Numbered from the stretch's first letter, positions 1 to 6,694 are shown. The stretch is DNA of 23,550 nt from an uncultured Clostridia bacterium (GCA_937915065.1 CALDMR010000179.1:1-23550); one strand, 5' to 3'. The notes: generated by a model not told the origin, from the letters alone. A program made the numbers and translations.

Positions 1-894
1 AACGCCGAAACCATCGACATGGCCCTGGGCTGCTCCACCAACACCATGCTGCACCTGCCCGCCATTGCTCACGAGTGCGGCATTGAACTCAGTTTCGATA
101 TGGCCAACGAAATCTCCGGCAAAACTCCGAACCTGTGCCATCTGGCCCCCGCCGGTGACACCTATATGGAAGATCTGGATCGGGCCGGCGGCGTATACGC
201 CGTTATGGCTGAGCTGAACAAGGCCGGTCTGCTGGATACCGGACTGATGACCTGCACGGGCAAAACCGTGGCAGAGAATCTGGAAGGCATCGTCAACCGC
301 AACCCCGAGATCATCCGTCCCATCGAAAACCCCTACACCAAAACCGGCGGCATCGCCGTGCTGAAGGGCAACCTGGCCCCCGACGGCTGCGTGGTCAAGC
401 AGTCTGCCGTAGCCCCGGAAATGATGGTTCACGAAGGCCCCGCCCGGGTATTCAACAGTGAAGATGATGCCATCGCCGCCATCTATGCCGGTAAAATTGT
501 GGCCGGTGATGTGGTGGTCATCCGCTACGAAGGCCCCAAGGGCGGCCCCGGCATGCGCGAGATGCTCAACCCCACCTCCGCCATTGCCGGCATGGGGCTG
601 GACAAGGAAGTGGCTCTGATCACCGACGGCCGTTTCTCCGGCGCCACCCGCGGTGCCTCCATCGGTCATGTCTCTCCGGAAGCCGCCAGCGGCGGCCCCA
701 TCGGCCTGGTGGAAGAGGGCGATATCATCGCCATTGACATCCCCAACCACACCATCAGCATGCGCGTGAGCGATGAAGAACTGGCAAAGCGCAGAGCTGC
801 CTGGGTCTGTCCCGAGCCGAAAATCAAAACCGGTTACCTGGCCCGATATGCCAAGCTGGTTTCCTCCGCCGACAAGGGCGCCATTCTTGAATAA
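1..894 (+). CDS. ilvD: Dihydroxy-acid dehydratase, C-terminal half (5' end outside window)
   Basis: IlvD dehydrates 2,3-dihydroxy-isovalerate and 2,3-dihydroxy-3-methylvalerate to the 2-keto acids of valine, leucine and isoleucine synthesis, using an iron-sulfur cluster in the cytoplasm. The reading frame is open from base 1, so the start lies upstream; 297 residues are visible, about half of the usual 550-600. Recognisable family blocks are GCSTNTMLHLPAIAHE near the start of the visible part, PTSAIAGMGLDKEVALITDGR in the middle (visible residues about 190-210) and GRFSGATRGASIGHVSPEA followed by GGPIGLVEEGDII in the C-terminal beta domain. The stop TAA is followed by a hairpin, so this is probably the last gene of its operon. 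No frameshift is seen. The identity is secure. Confidence 0.96.
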   Translation, partial: NAETIDMALGCSTNTMLHLPAIAHECGIELSFDMANEISGKTPNLCHLAPAGDTYMEDLDRAGGVYAVMAELNKAGLLDTGLMTCTGKTVAENLEGIVNRNPEIIRPIENPYTKTGGIAVLKGNLAPDGCVVKQSAVAPEMMVHEGPARVFNSEDDAIAAIYAGKIVAGDVVVIRYEGPKGGPGMREMLNPTSAIAGMGLDKEVALITDGRFSGATRGASIGHVSPEAASGGPIGLVEEGDIIAIDIPNHTISMRVSDEELAKRRAAWVCPEPKIKTGYLARYAKLVSSADKGAILE

Positions 895-907
895 CACTTA
901 TACCACG

Positions 908-945
908 GTTGCCCGGGATCTGCAGATCCCGGGCAACTTGCTTTT
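908..945 (+). terminator. Probable intrinsic terminator after ilvD
   Basis: A perfect 30-base palindrome spans 908-937 (arms GTTGCCCGGGATC and GATCCCGGGCAAC around TGCA). It starts 14 bases after the ilvD stop and is followed by a short T-rich stretch, CTTGCTTTT. The T tract is weak, but the position fits a terminator. Confidence 0.6.
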
Positions 946-981
946 GGGCAGGATCTGCATCAGAACTCTGCATAAGCGCTC

Positions 982-1010
982 TTGTGCGAATTCCGCCGCT
1001 GTGGTATACT
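982..1010 (+). promoter_or_regulatory. Sigma-A type promoter for the DUF975 gene
   Basis: TTGTGC (982-987), 17-base spacer, TATACT (1005-1010), with TG one base before the -10 box (extended -10). It lies about 95 bases upstream of the start codon. Confidence 0.6.
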
Positions 1011-1103
1011 ATAAAAATCCTTCTGTATCCTGTGTTTTCCGGGAACTGTATTCCCGCGCTTCCTTGTAGACAGAAATTTATATTGTAAGGAGATGTATCG
1101 TTT

Positions 1104-2081
1104 ATGATCATTGACCGTCCCCAAGCAAAGCTGGCGGCCAAAAACTGCATCCGCACCGCCCGCATCAGCCCCTATCAGATCAGTACAGTCTATGTGCTGA
1201 TCACCCTGGCTCTGGGTACTTTTGACAAGTTCATGATCTGGATGTTCGGCGTGCCCTATTATATGGATTACTACACTTATGTGCTGATGCCCAGCGGCAT
1301 CAACTGGTTCATTTCCATTCTGGTCAGTTTGATCAGCATGATCCTGGCCGCCGGGTTCACCACCTATTGCCTGGCCATCCGCCGTGGCAAAGAAATGCCC
1401 CTGAGCACCCTGTTTGACGGCTTTTCCATTGTCGGCAAAGTGATCCTGCTGCAAATCGTAATGGGCATTTTTATCGCCCTGTGGACAATGCTCTTTATCA
1501 TCCCCGGCTTTATCGCCATGTACCGCTACCGCTTCGCCCTGTACAACCTACTGGAGAATCCGGACATGGGCGTTATGGAAGCCATCAATCTGAGCAAGCA
1601 GCAGACGCTGGGCTATAAATGGCAGCTGTTCATACTGGATCTGTCGTTCCTCGGCTGGATGCTGCTGTCCATGTTCACCTTCGGCCTGCTTCTCATTTGG
1701 CTGCTGCCCTATATGACCATGACCGACCTGGCCTTTTATGATACCATCTGCGCTGAAAAGGGCATGACCGCCGGCGGCCAGACCGGCTGGAAGCAGGGAA
1801 CGCCCGAAGGCGCTACCGGACAGTACGACTATGACTGGAACCACCAGAACAGCAGCTGGAATTCTGCCCCCTTCCAGGAGGATGCACCGGCCCAGAATGC
1901 TGAACCTGCCCAGCCCGAGTCCCCTGAAGCGCCCCAGGATGCAGAACCGCCCATGCCTCCCACGCTGGGCGAAGGTCAGATTCCCGCCGCGCCGGAACCC
2001 CCTGCCCCGCCGGCAGACAAACCCCAGAATCCGGTGCAGGACGAAAATCCCTGGCAGCGTTTTGACCAGGATCAGAAATAA
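1104..2081 (+). CDS. DUF975 family integral membrane protein with Pro/Glu/Ala-rich tail
   Basis: This is a 325-residue membrane protein of the DUF975 family, whose function is unknown. Predicted membrane segments from hydrophobicity lie around residues 25-50, 65-95, 110-145 and 170-205. The family signature is visible as PGFIAMYRYRFALYNLLEN (about 136-154), followed by AINLSKQQTLGYKWQLF, then LSFLGWMLLSMFTFGLLLIW and the closing LPYMTMTDLAFYD. After about residue 215 the chain changes to a hydrophilic tail rich in Pro, Glu, Ala and Gln with no predicted fold, probably cytoplasmic or surface exposed. The ATG is preceded by AAGGAG at a usable distance. It has its own promoter and terminator, so it is monocistronic. 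The family call is strong; the role is unknown. Confidence 0.88.
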   Translation: MIIDRPQAKLAAKNCIRTARISPYQISTVYVLITLALGTFDKFMIWMFGVPYYMDYYTYVLMPSGINWFISILVSLISMILAAGFTTYCLAIRRGKEMPLSTLFDGFSIVGKVILLQIVMGIFIALWTMLFIIPGFIAMYRYRFALYNLLENPDMGVMEAINLSKQQTLGYKWQLFILDLSFLGWMLLSMFTFGLLLIWLLPYMTMTDLAFYDTICAEKGMTAGGQTGWKQGTPEGATGQYDYDWNHQNSSWNSAPFQEDAPAQNAEPAQPESPEAPQDAEPPMPPTLGEGQIPAAPEPPAPPADKPQNPVQDENPWQRFDQDQK

Positions 2082-2090
2082 TACTGCATG

Positions 2091-2130
2091 AAAAATCCCC
2101 TCCGAATCTTAAGATTCGGAGGGGGTTTTT
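2091..2130. terminator. Bidirectional intrinsic terminator between DUF975 gene and bcp
   Basis: The arms are TCCCCTCCGAATCTT and AAGATTCGGAGGGGG, flanked by A5 on the left and T5 on the right, so each strand reads a stem followed by U residues. It sits 10 bases after the plus-strand stop and 48 bases beyond the minus-strand bcp stop, serving the two convergent genes. Confidence 0.9.
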
Positions 2131-2178
2131 CGTTCCTTTTTGTATTTTGCGTCCTATATAATACGATTTGTATTGGAT

Positions 2179-2640
2179 TTATCCCAGATAAGCCAGGATT
2201 TCTTCGGCGTTGGTATCGGGCTTCACCTTTTCCTTGGCCCACTTGATCACGCCGTTTTCATCGATCACATAGGTGGTGCGCACCACGCCCATGCTCACCT
2301 TGCCGCACATCTTTTTCTCGTGCCAGACATCATAGGCCTGGATGGCCTGCAGCTCGGGATCCGACAGCAGGATAAAGGGCAGGTCGTATTTGGCAGCAAA
2401 TTTTCCATGGGACGCCACGCTGTCTTTGCTGACGCCGATCACCACCGCCCCCTTTTCCTGGAAGTCACCGTAGTGGGCGCCAAAGGCACAGGCCTGCTTG
2501 GTACAGCCCGAAGTATTATCCCGGGGATAAAAATACAACACAACTTTCTTCCCCCGGAAGGATTCCAGGGAGACCTCCTGCCCATCCTTATCCAGCAGGG
2601 TAAAGGCCGGGGCCTGCATTCCAATGTTCAACATATTCAC
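2179..2640 (-). CDS. bcp: Thioredoxin-dependent thiol peroxidase (peroxiredoxin Q/BCP type)
   Basis: This is a 153-residue cytoplasmic peroxiredoxin that reduces hydrogen peroxide and alkyl hydroperoxides, recycled by thioredoxin. The AhpC/TSA fold is complete: the signature YFYPRDNTSGCTKQAC carries the peroxidatic Cys46 and resolving Cys51 of the atypical 2-Cys BCP group, and VVRTTYVID holds the conserved arginine strand. The usual Pro before the first Cys is Ser here. The start shown is GTG, sharing GTGA with the stop of the upstream yaaA; an in-frame ATG two codons later (2632-2634) is equally possible, since AGGAG lies 4 bases before the GTG and 10 before the ATG. Overlap with yaaA implies co-transcription and coupled translation. 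The gene is followed by the terminator at 2091-2130. Confidence 0.95.
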   Translation of the reverse strand: MNMLNIGMQAPAFTLLDKDGQEVSLESFRGKKVVLYFYPRDNTSGCTKQACAFGAHYGDFQEKGAVVIGVSKDSVASHGKFAAKYDLPFILLSDPELQAIQAYDVWHEKKMCGKVSMGVVRTTYVIDENGVIKWAKEKVKPDTNAEEILAYLG

Positions 2641-3386
2641 ACATCTCCTTTGATAAATATTACATGCTCGTCCGAGGACAGGGCCTCGTCGTACCGAAAG
2701 CCAAAGCGGTCAAATCCCCGCATGGCTTCCGGGCTCTGCCCGCCGGTTTCGGCCAGATAGCGCACCATGGCGCCCCGGGCCATTTTTGCCTGGGTGCCCT
2801 TTTCCTTCAGCTTGCCGCCCACAGATTCGGCAAAGGTACAGTCCACCCAGCGCACCTCCGCCGGCAGGTAAGGCCGCACCGCCTTGCTGTATTCCTTGGA
2901 CGCCAGATTCACAACGCATCCAGTTTCCGCCGCCAGGGCCCGGGCCAGCCGGTCGCCCCAAAATTCGTACAGCGTTTTGCAGCGGAACGCCTGGGGCTTC
3001 GCCTGCATTTCCAGGCGGTAAGGGCACACCCCGTCAAAGGGGCGCAGCAGCCCATAAAAGCCGGAGAGGATCCGCAGGTGCTCTTTCACATAGGACAGCT
3101 CTTCCTCCGTGAACACATTGGGGGCCATATACTGGTACTGGATCCCATCGTAAGCAAACAGGGCCGGCGTTTGGGCTCCATGCAGATCCATGGTTTGGAA
3201 TCGCTCAAAATTCAGGGCGGCAATGGCGTCGTTGCACTGCCACAGGGTCCGGCACCGGTCATAATCCAGGCCTTGTATATATGCCTTTAACTCCTCTGCC
3301 TGTTCCAAAAAACAGGGCAGCTGTTCGGCGGCAAAAGCATCGCTGTCGGCGCGCATTTTCTTGGCGGGCGAAATGATGATCCGCAG
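2637..3386 (-). CDS. yaaA: Peroxide stress protein YaaA (DUF328/UPF0246), CTG start likely
   Basis: YaaA proteins lower intracellular iron damage during peroxide stress; the E. coli member binds DNA and is induced by OxyR. The family N-terminus is (M)RIIISPAKKM. In this frame that motif is encoded directly after a CTG codon (3384-3386), with AGGAGG eight bases upstream. There is no ATG, GTG or TTG between the CTG and the in-frame stop 13 codons upstream. The first in-frame ATG (3354-3356) would delete the conserved motif. With the CTG start the protein has 249 residues, close to the family length. Later family blocks include LSGFYGLLRPFDGVCPYRLEM and VVNLASKEYSKAV. Its stop overlaps the bcp start as GTGA. 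The alternative is a 2-base CT duplication after an out-of-frame ATG. The identity is firm; the start is unusual. Confidence 0.9.
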   Translation of the reverse strand: MRIIISPAKKMRADSDAFAAEQLPCFLEQAEELKAYIQGLDYDRCRTLWQCNDAIAALNFERFQTMDLHGAQTPALFAYDGIQYQYMAPNVFTEEELSYVKEHLRILSGFYGLLRPFDGVCPYRLEMQAKPQAFRCKTLYEFWGDRLARALAAETGCVVNLASKEYSKAVRPYLPAEVRWVDCTFAESVGGKLKEKGTQAKMARGAMVRYLAETGGQSPEAMRGFDRFGFRYDEALSSDEHVIFIKGDV

Positions 3387-3424
3387 AGCATTCCCCTCCT
3401 TTCCGCTATGGTAATAATGATTTT

Positions 3425-3453
3425 ATTATATCGGTTTCCGCCGGCCTTGTCCA
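3425..3453 (-). promoter_or_regulatory. Promoter of yaaA-bcp
   Basis: On the minus strand, TGGACA (3453-3448), a 17-base spacer and a perfect TATAAT (3430-3425) lie about 40 bases before the yaaA start. The promoter is divergent from the pyrBI promoter 60 bases away. No PerR-like dyad was recognised. Confidence 0.75.
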
Positions 3454-3511
3454 CGGCAAATGCCACTTTTGCCCCGCGGCGCAATTTTTTTCAAAACTTT
3501 CCGGCCGGGGG

Positions 3512-3540
3512 TTGTTTTTCCCCCTGCGCCGTGCTATGAT
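3512..3540 (+). promoter_or_regulatory. Promoter of pyrBI
   Basis: TTGTTT (3512-3517), 17-base spacer, TATGAT (3535-3540) with TGC directly before the -10 box (extended -10). The predicted start of transcription near 3547 leaves a leader of only about 20 bases, too short for a PyrR-type attenuator. The first transcribed bases would read AAUUUUG. Confidence 0.75.
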
Positions 3541-3567
3541 AATAAAAATTTTGCGAAAGGGTGTCCT

Positions 3568-4488
3568 GTGTTGAAGCATTTGTTGAATCCGCTGGACTTA
3601 TCCGTGCAGGAGATCGACGCACTGATCGCCGTGGCGGAAGACATTAAAGTCCATCCGAAAAAATACAGCCATATTTGTGACGGAAAAAAACTTGCCACCT
3701 GTTTTTACGAACCGAGCACACGTACTCGCCTGAGTTTTGAAGCAGCTATGCTGAATCTGGGCGGGAGTGTCCTCGGTTTTTCCAGCGCCAATTCCAGTTC
3801 TGCCGCCAAGGGCGAAAGCGTGGCGGATACCGCCCGCACCATCGGCTGCTATGCCGATATCATCGCCATGCGCCATCCCAAGGAGGGCGCTCCCATGGTA
3901 GCCTCCCTCCACTCCCCGGTGCCCATTATCAACGCCGGCGACGGCGGCCATCAGCACCCCACCCAAACCCTGACGGATCTTTTGACCATTCATTCTGAAA
4001 AGGGCCGCCTACAGGATCTGACCATCGGCCTGTGCGGCGATTTGAAGTTTGGCCGCACAGTCCACTCCCTGATCACCGCTCTGGTGCGTTATCCGAATAT
4101 CCGCTTTGTGCTGATCTCTCCGGAGGAGCTGCGGGTGCCGGACTTCGTGCGGGAAGATGTGCTGGGTAAAAACAACGCCCCCTTTGAAGAGTGCGGCTCC
4201 CTGGAAGAAGCCCTGCCCAAGCTGGACATCCTTTATATGACCCGCGTGCAGCGGGAGCGCTTTTTCAACGAAGAAGATTATATCCGCTTGAAAGACCGCT
4301 ATATCCTGGACACAGATAAATTGGAGCTGGCCAGGGCGGATATGATCGTTATGCATCCGCTGCCCCGGGTAAACGAAATCAGCACCGAAGTGGACACAGA
4401 CCCCCGGGCCGTGTACTTCAAGCAGGCGCAGTACGGCGTGTATATCCGCATGGCGCTGATCATGAAACTGTTGGAACTGGAGGCGTAA
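3568..4488 (+). CDS. pyrB: Aspartate carbamoyltransferase, catalytic chain
   Basis: PyrB condenses carbamoyl phosphate with aspartate to N-carbamoyl-aspartate, the committed step of pyrimidine synthesis. With the GTG start it is 306 residues, the normal length. The carbamoyl-phosphate loop FYEPSTRTRLSFEAA is at about 46-60, the catalytic-lysine loop SSSAAKGES at about 73-81, and HPTQTLTDL in the middle; MHPLPRVNEI belongs to the 240s loop near the C-terminus. The GTG at 3568 follows AAAGGG by 6 bases; the next codon, TTG at 3571, would give a family-like MKHLL start and cannot be excluded. The open frame extends further upstream, but that part overlaps the promoter. pyrI follows after 3 bases, so the enzyme is expected to be the allosteric PyrB-PyrI holoenzyme. 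Confidence 0.97.
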   Translation: MLKHLLNPLDLSVQEIDALIAVAEDIKVHPKKYSHICDGKKLATCFYEPSTRTRLSFEAAMLNLGGSVLGFSSANSSSAAKGESVADTARTIGCYADIIAMRHPKEGAPMVASLHSPVPIINAGDGGHQHPTQTLTDLLTIHSEKGRLQDLTIGLCGDLKFGRTVHSLITALVRYPNIRFVLISPEELRVPDFVREDVLGKNNAPFEECGSLEEALPKLDILYMTRVQRERFFNEEDYIRLKDRYILDTDKLELARADMIVMHPLPRVNEISTEVDTDPRAVYFKQAQYGVYIRMALIMKLLELEA

Positions 4489-4491
4489 ACA

Positions 4492-4914
4492 ATGCTGAAT
4501 ATCAGTGGAATTGAAGAAGGCTATGTCATCGACCATATCAAAGCCGGCTACTGCATGAAAATCTACGAGGCTCTGGATCTCGACCGCTGCCAGGGGCAGG
4601 TGGCCCTGATCAAAAACGCCCGCAGCGCCAAATACGGCAAAAAGGACATCATCAAAATCGAGGGGCTGGTGGATCTGGATCTGGACCTGCTGGGCTTTCT
4701 CGATGACAATATCACCGTGGATGTGATCAAAAACAACAAGATCATCGAGAAAAAAGCCCTTTCCCTGCCGGATCGGATCACCGGCGTGGCCAAGTGCAAA
4801 AACCCCCGCTGCATCACCTCCATTGAGCAGGGATTGCAGCATGTGTTCGTCCTGTCCGACCGGGAAAAGCACGTTTACCGCTGCTTGTACTGCGAAGAAA
4901 AGCTCGAACAGTAA
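4492..4914 (+). CDS. pyrI: Aspartate carbamoyltransferase, regulatory chain
   Basis: PyrI is the regulatory subunit that binds nucleotide effectors (CTP, ATP, UTP in the E. coli enzyme) and docks on PyrB through a zinc domain. The 140-residue chain has the nucleotide-binding N-terminal domain (about 1-95) with the LIKNARSAKYGKKDIIKIEG block. Its C-terminal zinc domain carries four ligand cysteines, Cys102 and Cys107 (CKNPRC) and Cys131 and Cys134 (CLYC). It starts at ATG three bases after the pyrB stop with GGAGG 8 bases upstream, inside the end of pyrB, so the two are translated in step. It is slightly shorter than the E. coli chain (153). A strong terminator ends the operon. Confidence 0.97.
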   Translation: MLNISGIEEGYVIDHIKAGYCMKIYEALDLDRCQGQVALIKNARSAKYGKKDIIKIEGLVDLDLDLLGFLDDNITVDVIKNNKIIEKKALSLPDRITGVAKCKNPRCITSIEQGLQHVFVLSDREKHVYRCLYCEEKLEQ

Positions 4915-4924
4915 CCTTGTATCC

Positions 4925-4959
4925 AAAAAGCGCTTCCCGCCTGGCGGGAAGCGCTTTTT
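4925..4959 (+). terminator. Intrinsic terminator of pyrBI
   Basis: A perfect 16-base-pair stem (AAAAAGCGCTTCCCGC with its complement) around CTG ends in TTTTT, 11 bases after the pyrI stop. The symmetric A and T runs would allow it to work on both strands. Confidence 0.93.
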
Positions 4960-5050
4960 CCGGCTTTGCAGCCCGCAAAAAACATAGAACCGCCCCAAAA
5001 GGGACATACTTTTCTCAGATTCCGTATCAAACACAAAGGAGATTTGAGCT

Positions 5051-5992
5051 ATGTCCAAAATCGTCATCGCCCTGGGCGGCAACGCCCTGCAAAGCAAACA
5101 CAGCGCCCCCACCGCCGAGGCCCAGCTGGAAGTGGTCAAACAGACCTGCGAGCACATCGCCGCCCTGAGCGCCGCCGGATACGAGCTGGCCATTGTCCAC
5201 GGCAACGGCCCCCAGGTGGGCCGGATCGTGCTGGCCAGCGAAACCGCCAAGGATGTGGTGCCCCCCATGCCTTTCGATGTGTGCGGCGCCATGAGCCAGG
5301 GCTATATCGGCTATCACCTGCAGCAGTCCCTGTGCTACGCCCTGAAAAAGCGCAACCTGAACATCCCCGTAGTGTCCCTGCTCACCCAGATGGTAGTGGA
5401 GCGGGACGACCCCGCCTTCCGCGCTCCCACCAAACCCATCGGCGCCTTTTATTCCAAAGAAGAGGCCGATGCCCTGGCCGCGGAGCGGGGCTATGAAATG
5501 CGGGAGGACGCAGGCCGCGGCTGGCGGCGGGTGGTTCCCTCCCCCCTGCCCCGCCGGATCGTAGAAATCCGCGAAGTCAAATCCCTCTGGGACAACACCA
5601 TCGTCGTCACCTGCGGCGGCGGTGGGATTCCCGTTGTGGAAAACCCGGACGGCACCCTGGAAGGCGTAGCCGCCGTGATCGACAAGGACTATGCCGCCGA
5701 ACTGCTGGCCGAACAGGTGAACGCCGACCTTTTGATGATCCTGACCGAGGTGGAAAAAGTGGCCATCCACTGGGGCACCCCCCAGCAGCAGGATCTGGAT
5801 CGCATGTCCGTGGCAGAGGCCGCCCGCTATGTGGATGAGGGCCACTTTGCCGCCGGCAGTATGCTGCCCAAGGTTCAGGCCGCCATGAAATTTGTCCGCG
5901 CAGATCCGGGCAAAAAAGCGATCATCACCTCGCTGGACAAGGCCATCGACGCCCTGCAGGGAAAAACCGGCACGGCAATCACCTTTGCCTGA
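5051..5992 (+). CDS. arcC: Carbamate kinase
   Basis: ArcC interconverts carbamoyl phosphate plus ADP with ATP plus carbamate (ammonia and CO2); in fermenters it normally makes ATP from arginine, agmatine or purine-derived carbamoyl phosphate. The 313-residue length is typical of this amino acid kinase family. Motifs: IALGGNALQ at 6-14, IVHGNGPQVGR at about 48-58, PTKPIGAFYS in the middle, VVTCGGGGIPVV and DKDYAAELLAEQVNADLLMILTEV for the nucleotide/phosphate site, and FAAGSMLPKVQAA near the end. AAAGGAG lies 9 bases before the ATG. No arcA, arcB or ptcA is adjacent; it follows pyrBI but is separated by a strong terminator. No convincing promoter was found in the 90-base gap. Confidence 0.95.
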   Translation: MSKIVIALGGNALQSKHSAPTAEAQLEVVKQTCEHIAALSAAGYELAIVHGNGPQVGRIVLASETAKDVVPPMPFDVCGAMSQGYIGYHLQQSLCYALKKRNLNIPVVSLLTQMVVERDDPAFRAPTKPIGAFYSKEEADALAAERGYEMREDAGRGWRRVVPSPLPRRIVEIREVKSLWDNTIVVTCGGGGIPVVENPDGTLEGVAAVIDKDYAAELLAEQVNADLLMILTEVEKVAIHWGTPQQQDLDRMSVAEAARYVDEGHFAAGSMLPKVQAAMKFVRADPGKKAIITSLDKAIDALQGKTGTAITFA

Positions 5993-6010
5993 CCCTTTTC
6001 CGCGCGCAAA

Positions 6011-6036
6011 AAAAGCCGCCCCCAGGGCGGCACTTT
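6011..6036 (+). terminator. Probable terminator after arcC
   Basis: GCCGCCC (6015-6021), a CCA loop and GGGCGGC (6025-6031) are preceded by A7 and followed by ACTTT. The stem is short and the U run weak. A second hairpin (CAAAAGAGC at 6081-6089, GCTCTTTTG at 6101-6109) lies further down and may assist. Nothing else is seen in the 168 bases between arcC and the tRNA gene. Confidence 0.55.
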
Positions 6037-6121
6037 AACCGCAAGCCCAGCGACAGCAGGCTGCGGTTGGAAAGACAGCGCAAAAGAGCGGATAGATGAT
6101 GCTCTTTTGTTCCACAGGAAT

Positions 6122-6161
6122 AAAAAAACATCGGAGCAAAGCATGGCTTTGCTCCGATGTT
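6122..6161 (-). terminator. Intrinsic terminator of the serine tRNA operon
   Basis: The minus strand reads a 16-base-pair perfect stem (AACATCGGAGCAAAGC with complement, loop CAT) that ends in a run of seven U (6128-6122). The stem begins at the final A of the tRNA CCA end. Confidence 0.92.
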
Positions 6162-6251
6162 GGCGCAGAAGGAGGGATTTGAACCCTCGCGCCGGTTACC
6201 CGGCCTACTCCCTTAGCAGGGGAGCCCCTTCGGCCTCTTGGGTACTTCTGC
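6161..6251 (-). tRNA. tRNA-Ser (anticodon GCU)
   Basis: The 91-base gene includes an encoded CCA (6163-6161). The acceptor arms GCAGAAG and CTTCTGC pair fully. The anticodon stem CTCCC/GGGAG encloses loop CTGCTAA with anticodon GCT, reading AGC and AGU. The long variable arm GGCCGGGTAACCGG-type hairpin marks a class II serine tRNA, and the T arm GAGGGTTCAAATCCCTC is intact. It is second in a two-tRNA transcript behind tRNA-Ser(UGA). Confidence 0.96.
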
Positions 6252-6286
6252 AGGTCGAATCATTGTATCTGATTAAAAAATGTGTT

Positions 6287-6374
6287 TGGCGGAGAGGGTG
6301 GGATTCGAACCCACGGAAGCTCGCGCTTCGTCAGTTTTCAAGACTGGTGCCTTCAACCGCTCGGCCACCTCTCC
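6287..6374 (-). tRNA. tRNA-Ser (anticodon UGA)
   Basis: The 88-base gene has encoded CCA (6289-6287). Acceptor GGAGAGG pairs with CCTCTCC, the D arm is TGGCCGAGCGGTTGAAGGC, the anticodon loop CTTGAAA carries TGA, the long variable arm contains GAAGCGCGAGCTTC, and the T arm is GTGGGTTCGAATCCCAC. It reads UCA and related serine codons. Only 35 bases separate it from tRNA-Ser(GCU), so both come from the promoter at 6413-6441. Confidence 0.97.
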
Positions 6375-6412
6375 ATGTCTTAAACGCTGCTTCACGCCCA
6401 AACGCAGAACAT

Positions 6413-6441
6413 ATGATACCACAAAAAATCCCGCTTGTCAA
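6413..6441 (-). promoter_or_regulatory. Near-consensus promoter of the serine tRNA operon
   Basis: On the minus strand, a perfect TTGACA (6441-6436), a 17-base spacer and TATCAT (6418-6413) with TGG before the -10 box. This is one of the strongest promoter matches in the window and suits a stable RNA operon. Confidence 0.88.
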
Positions 6442-6507
6442 CCGACAGGTTCATTTTTTTCGTTTTTCACCCCATTCTCCGGCGACCGTCCTGCTTTTTC
6501 GCAGAAC

Positions 6508-6533
6508 TTGAAAATTTTTTCAAAAAATTTCAA
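6508..6533. repeat. AT-rich imperfect inverted repeat between divergent tRNA promoters
   Basis: TTGAAAATTTTTT is followed by CAAAAAATTTCAA, an imperfect dyad of A and T tracts ending 8 bases before the proline tRNA -35 box. It may act as an UP element or a bent DNA segment for that promoter. The remaining 6442-6507 shows no other feature. Confidence 0.45.
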
Positions 6534-6541
6534 TTTTCCTC

Positions 6542-6570
6542 TTGCTTTTTTCTTTGACCCGTGCTATTAT
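6542..6570 (+). promoter_or_regulatory. Promoter of tRNA-Pro
   Basis: TTGCTT (6542-6547), 17-base spacer, TATTAT (6565-6570) with TGC before the -10 box. It is about 8 bases from the expected transcription start and 14 bases from the mature tRNA 5' end. Confidence 0.75.
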
Positions 6571-6584
6571 AGACAAGCTGACAT

Positions 6585-6661
6585 CCGGGTGTGGCGAAGT
6601 TTGGTATCGCGCTTGAATGGGGTTCAAGAGGCCTTGAGTTCGAATCTCAACACTCGGACCA
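6585..6661 (+). tRNA. tRNA-Pro (anticodon GGG)
   Basis: The 77-base gene has an encoded CCA end. Acceptor CCGGGTG pairs with CACTCGG (one G-U), the anticodon stem CTTGA/TCAAG encloses ATGGGGT with anticodon GGG, reading CCC and CCU, and the T arm TTGAGTTCGAATCTCAA is canonical. It is a single-gene transcription unit with its own promoter and terminator. Confidence 0.96.
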
Positions 6662-6694
6662 TCGGAGTATCCTTCGGGATACTCCGATTTTTTT
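6661..6694 (+). terminator. Intrinsic terminator of tRNA-Pro
   Basis: A 12-base-pair perfect stem ATCGGAGTATCC/GGATACTCCGAT capped by a TTCG tetraloop is followed by T7. The first base of the stem is the last A of CCA. Confidence 0.95.

Noticed and set aside
3541..3567. PyrR-type attenuator before pyrB
   Set aside because: The promoter lies only about 28 bases from the start codon, leaving no room for a terminator/antiterminator pair.
4009..5292. 427-codon open frame on the minus strand across pyrB, pyrI and arcC
   Set aside because: It is antisense to three confidently identified genes and a perfect terminator, and its translation is His/Gly-rich with no domain. GC-rich codon use keeps the frame open.
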